Origin: B1SED10-225 sp964501415
Lineage (GTDB): Bacteria; Bacillota_I; Bacilli_A; Izemoplasmatales; Izemoplasmataceae
Assembly: GCA_964501415.1 (NCBI GenBank)
Contig: CAZCSL010000006.1
Coordinates: forward strand, 1-64,000
Reading direction: 5' to 3'
Length of the DNA: 64,000 bases
This document shows, piece after piece, positions 41,499-50,449 of the stretch. Position numbers and translations under genes: made by a program. Every line of letters starts with the position of its first letter. The first letter of the stretch is position 1. The notes beneath the pieces were generated by a model. It made no database searches, was not told where the DNA came from, and saw only the letters and a list, made by a program, of their open reading frames with translations.

Positions 41499-43538
41499 TT
41501 ATTCCCCGTTACAAACTATCTTGCCATCGGGAAGTTCAACCATTAAATCGTTGCCTTCTTCGCAAGTCTCACCGGTTGGCTTGCCCCGCAGGATGTTTTT
41601 ACACTTGGGGAAATTATCGCATGCATAGAAGGTATTTCCTTTGTTTTTACCTCTTTTTGCAATCCGTTCAACAATCTTCCCTTTTTTGCATTTAGGACAA
41701 GTAATGTCGGTTTTTTCAGTTTCTTTTTGACCTTCTTCAGGTTTGATATATTTACATTTTGGATACGCACTACAAGCCTCAAATGTCCCATATCGAGACT
41801 GGCGGTAAACCATGGGTGAGCCACATTTAGGACAGTCTTCACCGGTTGTTTTAGGTGCGAGCTTTTCCATTTCCTGGTTGGCTTTTTCAACTAAAGGCAT
41901 AAAGTTATGATAAAACGCTTTGACAACTTCAGTTTGATCCGCTTCTGCTTGAGCGATATCGTCCAAAATATTTTCCATTTTGGCCGTATAATCAACGCTG
42001 ATTATACGCTTAAAATAGTCTTCGAGCTTTTCGATTGTCAAACGACCCTGTTCGGTTGGATGAAACTTTTTTTCTTGTAAAGAAACATAACGTCTTTTCT
42101 TTAACGTATCGACAGTCTGTGAGTATGTAGAGGGTCGTCCAATACCCAAGTCTTCCATTTCTTTAATTAAAGTTGCTTCGGTATATCTTGCCGGAGGTTG
42201 GGTAAAGTGTTGAGACTTTTCGATGGCGTTAGACTCGATTTTTTGACCTTCTTCAAGCGTAGGCAAAGTTGTCACTTTAGTACTTTCATAAGGGCTATAA
42301 ACCTTGAGATAACCATCAAAATTTAACGCTTGGGCTTTGGCGGTGAAAATCGTCATTTGATTTTCGAGGCGCAAGGTCGTATTTTCCAGTAATGCCGGTG
42401 CCATTAAGGTGGCCAAAGAACGTGCATAAATCATCTTATACAGCTTATATTCATCGGTGCTTAAGTACGGTTTAATCTTGTCGGGATGATATTGTGTATG
42501 GGTCGGACGAATCGCCTCATGCGCATCTTGGGTGTTTTTTTTGCTTTGGTGTTTACGCATGCGTCCCACGTAATCTTTACCAAACTGTTTTTCGATGAAA
42601 GCCTGAGTTGGTTTAATAAAAGATTGAGACAATCTGGTGGAATCGGTACGCATATAGGTAATTAAACCAACGGTCTCATCTTTTAACGTTATACCTTCAT
42701 ACAACTTTTGAGCAATCATCATCGTCTTTTGAGCCGTGAAGTTTAGACGATTAGAAGCTTCTTGTTGTAAACTTGACGTTGTAAAAGGAGGTTTAGCTTG
42801 TTTTTTTCGTTGTCTTTTTTTAATACTTTTTACTAAGAAATAACGTGAAAGTTTATCTAAAACTTTTTGAGCTTCGCTTTCACTAGAAAGTTGTGTTTTT
42901 TTATTGTTAATTCGGCTTAGGTCAGCTTCAAAATCTTCAAATGTAGCTTTTATCTTCCAGTATTCCTCTTTTACAAATGCTTCAATTTCCCGTTCTTTAT
43001 CGACGATTATTTTTAAAGCCGCACTTTGAACTCGGCCCGCGGATTTGCTTTTAATTTTGTTTTGCAGTAATTTGGATAACTTAAAACCAATGATGCGATC
43101 TAAAATACGTCTAGTCTCTTGTGAAGATACTAAATTCAAATCAAGATCGCGACAATCTTCAAATGCTTGTGTTACAGCGGATTTGGTGACCTCATTAAAA
43201 ATAACACGATGAAACGTAGACCCCTTTGCTTTAGGTTCCAAAACTTCTTTAAGATGCCAACTAATCGCTTCACCTTCTCGGTCTGGGTCGGTTGCGAGAT
43301 AAATTTCTTTAGCTTTTTTAGCTTGCGTTTGTAATTCTTGGATGATTTTTTGTTTATCTTTTAACGTTGAATAACTGGGTTTGAAGTCGTTTTCAATATC
43401 TAAGCCCAGCCCCCCCACATTACTAATAGAAAGGTCTCTAATATGACCTTTAGAAGATAATACCTGATAATCATTACCAAGGTATTGTTTAATGGTTTTT
43501 GATTTTGAGGGTGATTCGACAATAACTAGCTTTTCCAT
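41499..43538 (-). CDS. topA: DNA topoisomerase I (type IA)
   Basis: Relaxes negative supercoils by single-strand passage. Toprim domain starts LVIVESPSKSKTIKQYLG; TDPDREGEAISWHL; active-site Tyr in GLITYMRTDSTRLS (near residue 296). Two C-terminal four-Cys zinc modules, beginning CPKCGSPMVY and CPKCKKGKIVE, and a final half-similar segment. 679 aa, normal for Firmicutes. Probably ends at the weak AACCA/TGGTT hairpin at 41465-41486 or at the stronger hairpin before ftsY. Confidence 0.97.
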   Translation of the reverse strand: MEKLVIVESPSKSKTIKQYLGNDYQVLSSKGHIRDLSISNVGGLGLDIENDFKPSYSTLKDKQKIIQELQTQAKKAKEIYLATDPDREGEAISWHLKEVLEPKAKGSTFHRVIFNEVTKSAVTQAFEDCRDLDLNLVSSQETRRILDRIIGFKLSKLLQNKIKSKSAGRVQSAALKIIVDKEREIEAFVKEEYWKIKATFEDFEADLSRINNKKTQLSSESEAQKVLDKLSRYFLVKSIKKRQRKKQAKPPFTTSSLQQEASNRLNFTAQKTMMIAQKLYEGITLKDETVGLITYMRTDSTRLSQSFIKPTQAFIEKQFGKDYVGRMRKHQSKKNTQDAHEAIRPTHTQYHPDKIKPYLSTDEYKLYKMIYARSLATLMAPALLENTTLRLENQMTIFTAKAQALNFDGYLKVYSPYESTKVTTLPTLEEGQKIESNAIEKSQHFTQPPARYTEATLIKEMEDLGIGRPSTYSQTVDTLKKRRYVSLQEKKFHPTEQGRLTIEKLEDYFKRIISVDYTAKMENILDDIAQAEADQTEVVKAFYHNFMPLVEKANQEMEKLAPKTTGEDCPKCGSPMVYRQSRYGTFEACSAYPKCKYIKPEEGQKETEKTDITCPKCKKGKIVERIAKRGKNKGNTFYACDNFPKCKNILRGKPTGETCEEGNDLMVELPDGKIVCNGE

Positions 43539-43584
43539 AAGCTCAACTCCTGGAGGCTATTATGACACAATTTGAGAAAAAGTG

Positions 43585-44475
43585 TCAAGATTTAGACCTT
43601 ATCAATCTTCTTTTAGATTCTGGTTTGGCTCTATCCATCACAAACGTCATTCTATCCTTGCCTTGCATGTCTTTCTTCTGTATGATTTGTACATGTTTTA
43701 ATTCTTTCTTTATCAGTTTCTTAAGGGCTTTAGATTTGTCCCAAGCATGTTCAAAAGCAATCAAGTAGTGGTCGTTAAGTTTAAAACGAACATCTTTGAT
43801 GATTTTTCGATAGTAATCTAAACCATCTAGCCCACCAAAAAGCGCAATATGAGGTTCGTGGTCTTTTACGAGTGGCTCAACGTATTCGTCGTTAGGAATA
43901 TAGGGTGGATTCGATACAATGATATCGAATTTTTGACCATTGACTGGTTCCATTAAGTCCCCTTTGTAGAACGTTACATTCGTCTGGAAATGTTTATTGT
44001 TTTTTTCAGCTAAAGATAGCGCTTTTTCAGAAATTTCAGTCCCGACAGCTTGAATGCGCTTGTCTTCTAGTGCCAAAGTAATGGCCAAGCATCCAGAACC
44101 CGTTCCAACATCTAGCAAAGATAGCGATTTGTAGCCTTCAAAATGCTCATCAATCATATCTAAGGTATTGGCAACCAATTCCTCAGTTTCACATCGTGGA
44201 ATCATGGCTTCTGGACCCACTTCAAACGTATGGCCAAAAAACACTTCTTCTTTAGTGATGTGTTGAACAGGGATATCTTTGGTCACATAATCATCTACGG
44301 CCCTTAAGAAAGCTTTATAGCGTTCTTCTGGCATCGGTTTATCAAGGTTGTTAACTAGTTTGGTTTGATTAAAGTTTGTAAAATGCATCATCAAGATTTT
44401 AATGGCAGATGGTTCTTTATGGTTATCAAGCGCATATTGCTCATTGATTTTTAAAGCTTCTTTGTACGTTATCAT
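43585..44475 (-). CDS. prmC: peptide chain release factor N5-glutamine methyltransferase
   Basis: Methylates the GGQ glutamine of RF1/RF2. SAM motif LLDVGTGSGCLAI near residue 120 and the substrate-binding NPPYIPNDEY near 188. 296 aa; the C-terminus ends in an Arg/Lys-rich SKRRLIRSKS tail. It follows prfA, which encodes its substrate, by 28 nt. Confidence 0.95.
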   Translation of the reverse strand: MITYKEALKINEQYALDNHKEPSAIKILMMHFTNFNQTKLVNNLDKPMPEERYKAFLRAVDDYVTKDIPVQHITKEEVFFGHTFEVGPEAMIPRCETEELVANTLDMIDEHFEGYKSLSLLDVGTGSGCLAITLALEDKRIQAVGTEISEKALSLAEKNNKHFQTNVTFYKGDLMEPVNGQKFDIIVSNPPYIPNDEYVEPLVKDHEPHIALFGGLDGLDYYRKIIKDVRFKLNDHYLIAFEHAWDKSKALKKLIKKELKHVQIIQKKDMQGKDRMTFVMDRAKPESKRRLIRSKS

Positions 44476-44503
44476 GGTTTTGACTCCTTATGGTGTTTCA
44501 CTG

Positions 44504-45568
44504 TTAGTCACTCGATTCTAATTTACGTTGATATTCTTCATCTATCAAAGCTTCGACGATAGGATCTAAGCGTCCTTCCATCACGCGATCCAATTGCTGG
44601 ATAGTGAAATTGATGCGATGATCAGTAATTCTATTTTGAGGATAGTTATACGTTCTAATTTTTTCACTACGGTCACCAGATCCGATTTTACTCCGTCTTT
44701 CTTCACCTTCTAAAGCCCGTTTTTCTTCTTCTATTTTATCATGAAGACGGGCTCTTAAAACCTTTAACGCAGTGGCTTTGTTTTCATGTTGGCTTTTACC
44801 GTCTTGGCATGAAACGACTAAGCCACTCGGTTCATGGGTTATTCTAACCGCAGAATCTGTGGTGTTAACGCTTTGTCCGCCTTTACCGCTGGAGCGGAAT
44901 GTATCGATGCGTAGATCGTTCATATCGATTTCCATCTCAACATCTTCTGCTTCAGGCAAAACCACAACGGTTGCAGTAGATGTGTGAACGCGACCTTGTG
45001 ATTCGGTTGTCGGTACTCTTTGAACCCGGTGTGCACCCGATTCATGTTTTAAGTAGGAATACACGTGATCGCCTTTAATGATAAATTCAATTTGAGAAAA
45101 GCCTCCGGCATCTGAATCAATGGCATTGATCACACTTAATGACCAATTTTGTTTTTCTGCATATTTTTGATACATGCGGTATAAGTCTCCGGCAAATATA
45201 TTGGCTTCAGATCCACCAGCTGCCCCTCTGATTTCTACGATAACATTCTTTTCATCATTAGGATCTTTAGGAATCAGCAAGCGGTGCAATTGTTCTTGTA
45301 ATGTTTCCAATTTTTGCTTGTTTTCTTCTAGTTCATGAAGAGCCATGTCACGAATATCTGGATCTGGGTCTTTACTCATTTCTTTGAGTTCTTCTATTTC
45401 CTGTTCAACACCCAAATATTCATCATAAATGGTTACCGTCTTCTCAAGACCGCGTAACTCTTTAGATAATTTAGTCATACGAGCAATATCCGAGGTCACT
45501 GACGGATCGCTTAAAGCCTCATTAATTTCTTTATATCTATGTTTTATTTTTTCCAAGCGGTCTTTCAT
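44504..45568 (-). CDS. prfA: peptide chain release factor 1
   Basis: Terminates translation at UAA and UAG. GGQ in SSGKGGQSVNTTDS and the PVT-type anticodon region near VQRVPTTESQGRVHT. 354 aa from the ATG at 45568, after GGGAGTG. Together with prmC it forms a two-gene unit behind a clear -10 box. Stop codons in the window include TAG and TGA, consistent with the standard code. Confidence 0.97.
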   Translation of the reverse strand: MKDRLEKIKHRYKEINEALSDPSVTSDIARMTKLSKELRGLEKTVTIYDEYLGVEQEIEELKEMSKDPDPDIRDMALHELEENKQKLETLQEQLHRLLIPKDPNDEKNVIVEIRGAAGGSEANIFAGDLYRMYQKYAEKQNWSLSVINAIDSDAGGFSQIEFIIKGDHVYSYLKHESGAHRVQRVPTTESQGRVHTSTATVVVLPEAEDVEMEIDMNDLRIDTFRSSGKGGQSVNTTDSAVRITHEPSGLVVSCQDGKSQHENKATALKVLRARLHDKIEEEKRALEGEERRSKIGSGDRSEKIRTYNYPQNRITDHRINFTIQQLDRVMEGRLDPIVEALIDEEYQRKLESSD

Positions 45569-45646
45569 ACCAATCACTCCCGGGCTATTATACTTTAAGG
45601 TCTCGCGATTTTCAAGCTAAACCGATGTAAGTTTATCATGCCGTAT

Positions 45647-45674
45647 ATTATAGCACTTAAAGAATTAAAATCAA
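45647..45674 (-). promoter_or_regulatory. promoter of prfA-prmC
   Basis: TTGATT (45669-45674), a 16-bp spacer and TATAAT (45647-45652) on the minus strand, about 80 nt before prfA. Confidence 0.65.
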
Positions 45675-45736
45675 TCTTTACTGCGTATAGGTTGCCTAAA
45701 ATACACTGAAAAAAAGTTATCTCAACGCTTGAGGGT

Positions 45737-45767
45737 TGAAAAAAGTGCTTAGATAACAAGCACTTTT
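45737..45767 (-). terminator. terminator after dnaB
   Basis: AAAAGTGCTT and AAGCACTTTT pair around a 7-nt loop, then a T-run on the minus strand, about 25 nt after the dnaB stop codon. Confidence 0.85.
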
Positions 45768-45793
45768 CAAATCATTATGATAATTATTCATTC

Positions 45794-47158
45794 TTAATCC
45801 AAATCATCTAAAACATCAGAATCTTCACTACTATCCGTTTGTGCTTTGGTTTTAAACTGAGAGTAGTTTTTTCTAAAAATCAAGGGGAACCCCTTCATGT
45901 TGGTCGCTCCTGAACGGTTCTTAGCAACCATAACATCAACTTGGTTAGGGCGTTCGCTATCTTTGTTGTAATAATCATCACGGTATAAGAACAATACTAC
46001 ATCGGCATCTTGTTCAATGGATCCCGATTCTCTTAAATCTGCCATGATCGGTATTTTTTCAGGCCTTTGCTCAACGCTTCTAGAAAGCTGAGACAAAGCA
46101 ACTACGGGCACCTTTAACTCCCTTGCCATTTCTTTAAGGGTTCTTGATATTTCACTGACTTCTTGTACGCGGTTCGTTTGATTTTTAGAACCGCTTAACA
46201 ACTGTAAGTAGTCGATGACCACCAAATCCAAACGGTTTTCTTGTTTTAGTTTTCTACACTTCTGTCTTAAATCGGTAACCTTTACCGTGCCTGAATCATC
46301 GAATAAAATGTTAAGTTTTTGCAAGCTATCGGAAGCGACCGATAATTGTTGCCATTCATAACCGTTCAAATCGCCCGTTTTTAGTTTAGTAGACGGTACG
46401 CTAGACTCACTAGATAACATCCTAGAAACTAGCTGGTCTACGCCCATTTCTAAAGAGAAAAAGGCAATGTAGGGTCTTGATTTAAGCTTTGCAATATTGG
46501 TAGCAATATTAAGCGCAAAAGCACTCTTACCCATCGAAGGCCTTGCGGCAATTACATATAACTCTGTTGGCTGCAAACCCAAGGTATAATGATTTAACAT
46601 ATTAAACCCCGTATCGAGTCCTGTAAGTTCTCCTATTTGGTTTTTAGCGTCTTCTGTTTTTCTAACAACGGATTCTGTAACTTCTTTTAGGGTAATGAAA
46701 TCACTGGCTCTACGCGAGCGGGCAACATCGAAAACCTTTTGTTCAGCCTCGTTGATATAATCATTTAAATCTTTGGCAATAAAACCTTTTTCAAAGATTT
46801 GCTTAGATACATTAATCATGTTTCTAACCACCGCTTTATCACGAACAATGTTAATGTGATGTTCAAGATTCATGATAGAAGGCGTGGTATCCGCAAGCCC
46901 TAAGATATAATCTGAACCACCGGCTTCCTCTAGTAATTGCTGGGTTTCTAAACGATCGATCAAGGTCGTATAATCGATGTCAATGTTATCTTGAAACAGC
47001 TCCAAAATTGCACCATAAATAATGCGGTGACGGCGATTGTAAAAGTCATCTTTATTTAAAGCATCCGAAATGGTCTTTACGGTGTTTTGATCGATAAACA
47101 CCGAACCTAGTACGTTTTGTTCGGCATCAATATTGTGCGGAATGTTTTGCGTGTCCAT
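45794..47158 (-). CDS. dnaB: replicative DNA helicase
   Basis: Hexameric 5'-3' helicase of the replisome (DnaC in Bacillus naming). N-terminal DnaB domain (NIDAEQNVLGSVFID), then a RecA-like motor with VIAARPSMGKSAFALN, VVIDYLQLL and LSQLSRSVEQRPEK. 454 aa, no intein. It follows gdpP-rplI by 2 nt, the common rplI-dnaB order. Confidence 0.97.
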   Translation of the reverse strand: MDTQNIPHNIDAEQNVLGSVFIDQNTVKTISDALNKDDFYNRRHRIIYGAILELFQDNIDIDYTTLIDRLETQQLLEEAGGSDYILGLADTTPSIMNLEHHINIVRDKAVVRNMINVSKQIFEKGFIAKDLNDYINEAEQKVFDVARSRRASDFITLKEVTESVVRKTEDAKNQIGELTGLDTGFNMLNHYTLGLQPTELYVIAARPSMGKSAFALNIATNIAKLKSRPYIAFFSLEMGVDQLVSRMLSSESSVPSTKLKTGDLNGYEWQQLSVASDSLQKLNILFDDSGTVKVTDLRQKCRKLKQENRLDLVVIDYLQLLSGSKNQTNRVQEVSEISRTLKEMARELKVPVVALSQLSRSVEQRPEKIPIMADLRESGSIEQDADVVLFLYRDDYYNKDSERPNQVDVMVAKNRSGATNMKGFPLIFRKNYSQFKTKAQTDSSEDSDVLDDLD

Positions 47159-47160
47159 AA

Positions 47161-47604
47161 TTATGCCTCCAAGACAAGTAGTTCAAACTGCGCTTGAATA
47201 TCCTTGTGCAATTTAACGTTGAGCGTATATGTACCCAAAGCGTTTATGTCTTCTTCTAATTGGATTTTACGTTTGTCCAAATCGATGTTGTGTTGTTCTT
47301 TAAAGGCAGCTGAAATTTGTTTGGTAGTAATTTTCCCAAAAAATTTACCGCCCTTACCAAGCTTAACATATACTTTAACCGCACGATAATCAATTTGCTT
47401 TTTCAAAGCTTTCATGTCTTCGATATGTTGCAATTCTGCTTGATGCGCTTTTTCTCGTTCATCTTCTATCGCTTGTAAGTTCTCTGGTGTAGCTTCTATG
47501 GCTTGTTTTGAAGTTAATAAATAATTACCAAATCCAGGTGCAACCTCAACGATTTCACCTTTTTTTCCTTGGTTTTTAACATCTTTTTGTAAAATAACTT
47601 TCAT
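47161..47604 (-). CDS. rplI: ribosomal protein L9, internal start within the gdpP frame
   Basis: 147 aa, same reading frame and stop as the gdpP fusion. The sequence begins MKVILQKDVKNQGKKGE, the exact usual L9 N-terminus, with the conserved GFGNYLLTSKQAIEATP, a long central helix and an ordinary C-terminal domain. AGGAGGG lies 7 nt upstream of the ATG, inside the last GdpP codons. So L9 can be made independently, as the ribosome needs, and the long product would be a minor read-through-free fusion. It binds 23S rRNA near the L1 stalk. Confidence 0.85.
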   Translation of the reverse strand: MKVILQKDVKNQGKKGEIVEVAPGFGNYLLTSKQAIEATPENLQAIEDEREKAHQAELQHIEDMKALKKQIDYRAVKVYVKLGKGGKFFGKITTKQISAAFKEQHNIDLDKRKIQLEEDINALGTYTLNVKLHKDIQAQFELLVLEA

Positions 47605-49587
47605 AGGTCTTCCCTCCTGTTTAAGCTGTTCTAAATGTTTTTGTAGTTTTGCTTTTACATCATGTTTATCTTCATTTTCTAGCTGAGCTCCAGCGTTATT
47701 CAAATGACCACCACCACCAAAGGCTTCCATAATTCTTTGAACACTAAAACCTTCTAAACTTCGCGCACTAATACCGACTTCATTACTATCAATATCTCCG
47801 ATGGCAAATGCGGCAACCACATATTCAATTTCTAGTAAATCATCAGCAACTTTAGCTAAAAGACTTCTATCTGCTTCTATCTCATCAGGAACGACAACTA
47901 AAGCGAAACGCTTACTGATGATTTCAGCACGTCGGAATAAGTCACCTTTAATTTGAATATCTTTAAACGATTCTCTTAATATGTTTCGTATTTTGTAGGT
48001 ATCCGCATTAAATTTTCTTAAAATCGCAGCGGCCTCAAAGGTTCGAGCCCCGGTTCTATACGTGAAATTATTGGTATCTACTATCATTCCAGCTAACATA
48101 ATCGTAGCTTCAAACGGGTTCAGTTCGACCGTTTTAGGAAAGACGCTTAGCATCTCGACCACCAGCTCGCTACTACTAGAAGCATAAGGTTCAATATAAG
48201 CAACATCCACTTCCTCGATGGCATCTGATAATTTTCGGTGATGGTCAATAATCGCTAGTGTATTGCTTTTTTGTAAAACTTTATCACTAATTAACTGACC
48301 ATGAGAATGATGGTCAACTAAAATCAATACGCTTTGCTTATCCATCATACTTAACGCTTTTTCCGGTGAAATGATATGGTCTAACAAAGAAACATATTCG
48401 TATTCCATCAATGTGATGATTTTTGCGACCGTCGGATCCAAAGCGTCAAAGTCAACCACAATATAAGCATCCTTCTTTGCCGCGATTGCCATTTTCATCA
48501 TGCCGATTGCACTACCTAAAGCATCACAATCAGGAAAAGTGTGTGGCATAATGAAAACCCTAGATGCAGGCGCAAACAACAAATCGAGTTTTTGGGCGTG
48601 TATACGACTAGAGATACGGGTTCGTTTTTCTTGGGTATTGGTATTACCCCCAAAATACTTGAAGTTCTCACCTTGAATGTTGATGGCAATCTGATCGCCA
48701 CCTCTAGATAAAGCAAGGTCTAAAGCTTCTTCCGCAGTAGAAGCCAAAACGGCCAATGGAATGTTAGCACAAGCAAAACCACCGCTTAGACTAACTACCA
48801 AATCATGTTCTTTTGAGATTTGAGCAATATCATCTAAAACATCAAACTCTTGGGAAATAATGTGTTCCAAATTTTTCCGATACATATAAACAAATATTTT
48901 AGATGCCGTCACAGGTACCAAATGGCATTCATTATCCATAGCCCACTTATCTAACAACCCTAGATATTCACCCTGAATCTCGTTGCGTTTTTTTACATCT
49001 AATATACTCAAGGCTTCTTCGAAATTATCTAGATGTAAAACGCCGATAGCCATGGTTTTTTGTTGATAGGCATTTTTGATTTCTATTTTTTCATGAACAT
49101 TATCTATAAACAAAGCTTGAGCATGCTTTGCATATTGTACACTATAGTAATGATTATAAATGTTAAAGGTTTCTGCTTTTTTTAACCGTTGGCTTTGCAA
49201 AGCTTTAAAAATCGGTTCGTGAATTTTTTCCAAAGGTCTATCGTGTAATACGTTGTCAAAAATTCGCTTTGCCGTAGCATTGGCAAACGTAATATTATAA
49301 GTTTCATCTAAAATGATAATGCCCGTTGGCATCGTGTTAATAATATGCTCATCTAAAGCCGATTTCTTTTTGAACAAAGCTTTTAGTTCGTCTAATTCAC
49401 TTTTTCGATGTTTTAAGATGCGTTCATGCATACTTTTATCTAAATGGTAATAAGATAACGTTAGAACCAAAAAAGCGGTCAACACCAGCAAACTAACCGT
49501 CAGATCGGTTAAGATAAAAAGACCTATGGTTAAAACGATAATCAATAATAGGTAAATGCTTAACATCGCTTTAAAACGATTTTGCAT
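47161..49587 (-). CDS. gdpP: GdpP cyclic-di-AMP phosphodiesterase fused in frame to ribosomal protein L9
   Basis: 808 aa. Two membrane helices (about 8-46), a PAS-like domain (about 75-150), a degenerate GGDEF (about 160-300), then DHH (metal residues in HTFPDCDALGSA and DHHRK) and DHHA1 (AFGGGGHLNNAG, near 630). This is the full GdpP layout; GdpP degrades c-di-AMP. With no stop codon it continues into a complete L9 (last 147 residues). The start at 49587 has AGAGGTGG 6 nt upstream; the frame extends 11 codons further without a better site. Within it, a separate ribosome-binding site precedes the L9 ATG. Confidence 0.93.
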   Translation of the reverse strand: MQNRFKAMLSIYLLLIIVLTIGLFILTDLTVSLLVLTAFLVLTLSYYHLDKSMHERILKHRKSELDELKALFKKKSALDEHIINTMPTGIIILDETYNITFANATAKRIFDNVLHDRPLEKIHEPIFKALQSQRLKKAETFNIYNHYYSVQYAKHAQALFIDNVHEKIEIKNAYQQKTMAIGVLHLDNFEEALSILDVKKRNEIQGEYLGLLDKWAMDNECHLVPVTASKIFVYMYRKNLEHIISQEFDVLDDIAQISKEHDLVVSLSGGFACANIPLAVLASTAEEALDLALSRGGDQIAINIQGENFKYFGGNTNTQEKRTRISSRIHAQKLDLLFAPASRVFIMPHTFPDCDALGSAIGMMKMAIAAKKDAYIVVDFDALDPTVAKIITLMEYEYVSLLDHIISPEKALSMMDKQSVLILVDHHSHGQLISDKVLQKSNTLAIIDHHRKLSDAIEEVDVAYIEPYASSSSELVVEMLSVFPKTVELNPFEATIMLAGMIVDTNNFTYRTGARTFEAAAILRKFNADTYKIRNILRESFKDIQIKGDLFRRAEIISKRFALVVVPDEIEADRSLLAKVADDLLEIEYVVAAFAIGDIDSNEVGISARSLEGFSVQRIMEAFGGGGHLNNAGAQLENEDKHDVKAKLQKHLEQLKQEGRPMKVILQKDVKNQGKKGEIVEVAPGFGNYLLTSKQAIEATPENLQAIEDEREKAHQAELQHIEDMKALKKQIDYRAVKVYVKLGKGGKFFGKITTKQISAAFKEQHNIDLDKRKIQLEEDINALGTYTLNVKLHKDIQAQFELLVLEA
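47612..47618 (-). promoter_or_regulatory. internal ribosome-binding site for L9
   Basis: AGGAGGG, a near-perfect Shine-Dalgarno sequence, 7 nt before the in-frame ATG of L9 and wholly within the gdpP coding sequence. It decides the internal start. Confidence 0.85.
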
Positions 49588-49666
49588 ATAAGCCACCTCT
49601 TGGGGATTTTGTATGAGCATATTATATCATAGTAAACTTGGATATTCTAACGACTGTTAGGATTTC

Positions 49667-49695
49667 TTGACATAGATTGAACAAGCGACTATAAT
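49667..49695 (+). promoter_or_regulatory. promoter of the queuosine-precursor transporter
   Basis: TTGACA (49667-49672), a 17-bp spacer and TATAAT (49690-49695): full consensus. The predicted start near 49702 is only about 4 nt before the riboswitch stem. Confidence 0.85.
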
Positions 49696-49705
49696 GTTAT
49701 TTTGA

Positions 49706-49746
49706 CGCAGTTCGTAACCATCCTGCGATATCAAAACTAGGAGGCA
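49706..49746 (+). ncRNA. preQ1-I riboswitch
   Basis: Stem CGCAG/CTGCG (49706-49710 and 49723-49727), loop TTCGTAACCATC, then an A-rich tail with AAAACTAGGAGG. This is the compact H-type pseudoknot of preQ1 class I. The ribosome-binding site AGGAGG (49739-49744) begins inside the CTAG part of the tail, so ligand binding would block translation initiation. It precedes a queuosine-precursor transporter gene. Confidence 0.85.
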
Positions 49747-49751
49747 TTATG

Positions 49752-50426
49752 ATGAATGAATTATTATGGTTTGCTTTTTTATTACTTAATTTTGTATTGG
49801 TATTAATAATGTACAAGCTCTTTGGTAAAATAGGTTTGTTTGCGTGGATTGCTATGGGTACGGTCCTAGCAAACATCCAAGTAACAAAAACCATTGAGAT
49901 TTTTACCCTAACTGCTACACTAGGTAATATCATGTATGGATCACTTTTTTTAATCACGGATACATTGAATGAAAAATACGGTTTGAAAGAAGCCAAAAAA
50001 GCGGTTTACATCGGTTTTTCATCTTTGATAGCGATGGTATTAATTATGAATATGGCCCTATGGTTTATCCCCCATAGTGATGATTTTGCACACGAAGCCT
50101 TAACAACAATCTTTTCATTAATGCCGCGCATAGCGCTTGGAAGTATGCTTGCTTATATCGTTAGTCAACTTTTGGATGTTCACCTTTTCCAAAAAATCAA
50201 AAAGACTTTTCACAGCGATAAGACGCTTTACATTAGAAACCTTGGTTCAACGTTAGCCTCACAACTAATCGATACCTTGATTTTTGTCCCGATTGCCTTT
50301 TTAGGTATTCATGAAGCTTCTATTTTAATTAATATTCTAATTACTACCTATCTTATCAAGCTTTTCGTTGCCTTGCTCGATACGCCTTTTGTATATTTGA
50401 TGAAACGCATAACGCCTTTAAGCTAA
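49752..50426 (+). CDS. queuosine precursor transporter (YhhQ/QPTR family)
   Basis: 224-aa membrane protein with about six helices. Family-like features are the conserved LITDTLNEKYG segment (near residue 75), the SQLLDVHLFQKIK loop, and RNLGSTLASQLIDTLIF. These transporters import preQ0/preQ1, queuine or related bases for queuosine at tRNA position 34. The ATG at 49752 was chosen over 49749 for its 7-nt spacing from AGGAGG. Isolated plus-strand gene controlled by the preQ1 riboswitch; no queuosine synthesis genes are in the window. Confidence 0.93.
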   Translation: MNELLWFAFLLLNFVLVLIMYKLFGKIGLFAWIAMGTVLANIQVTKTIEIFTLTATLGNIMYGSLFLITDTLNEKYGLKEAKKAVYIGFSSLIAMVLIMNMALWFIPHSDDFAHEALTTIFSLMPRIALGSMLAYIVSQLLDVHLFQKIKKTFHSDKTLYIRNLGSTLASQLIDTLIFVPIAFLGIHEASILINILITTYLIKLFVALLDTPFVYLMKRITPLS

Positions 50427-50449
50427 AAACGCCTTAAGGCGTTTTTTTT
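50425..50449. terminator. terminator between the transporter and the small unknown gene
   Basis: AAAAACGCC and GGCGTTTTT around a TTAA loop, flanked by A/T runs on both sides. It lies at the 3' ends of two convergent genes and can serve both. Confidence 0.88.

Noticed and set aside
43562..43768. plus-strand frame between topA and prmC
   Set aside because: It starts after a fair GGAGG by chance (GGAGGCTATTATG) but overlaps the prmC 3' end antisense and has Cys/Leu/Phe composition unlike a real protein.
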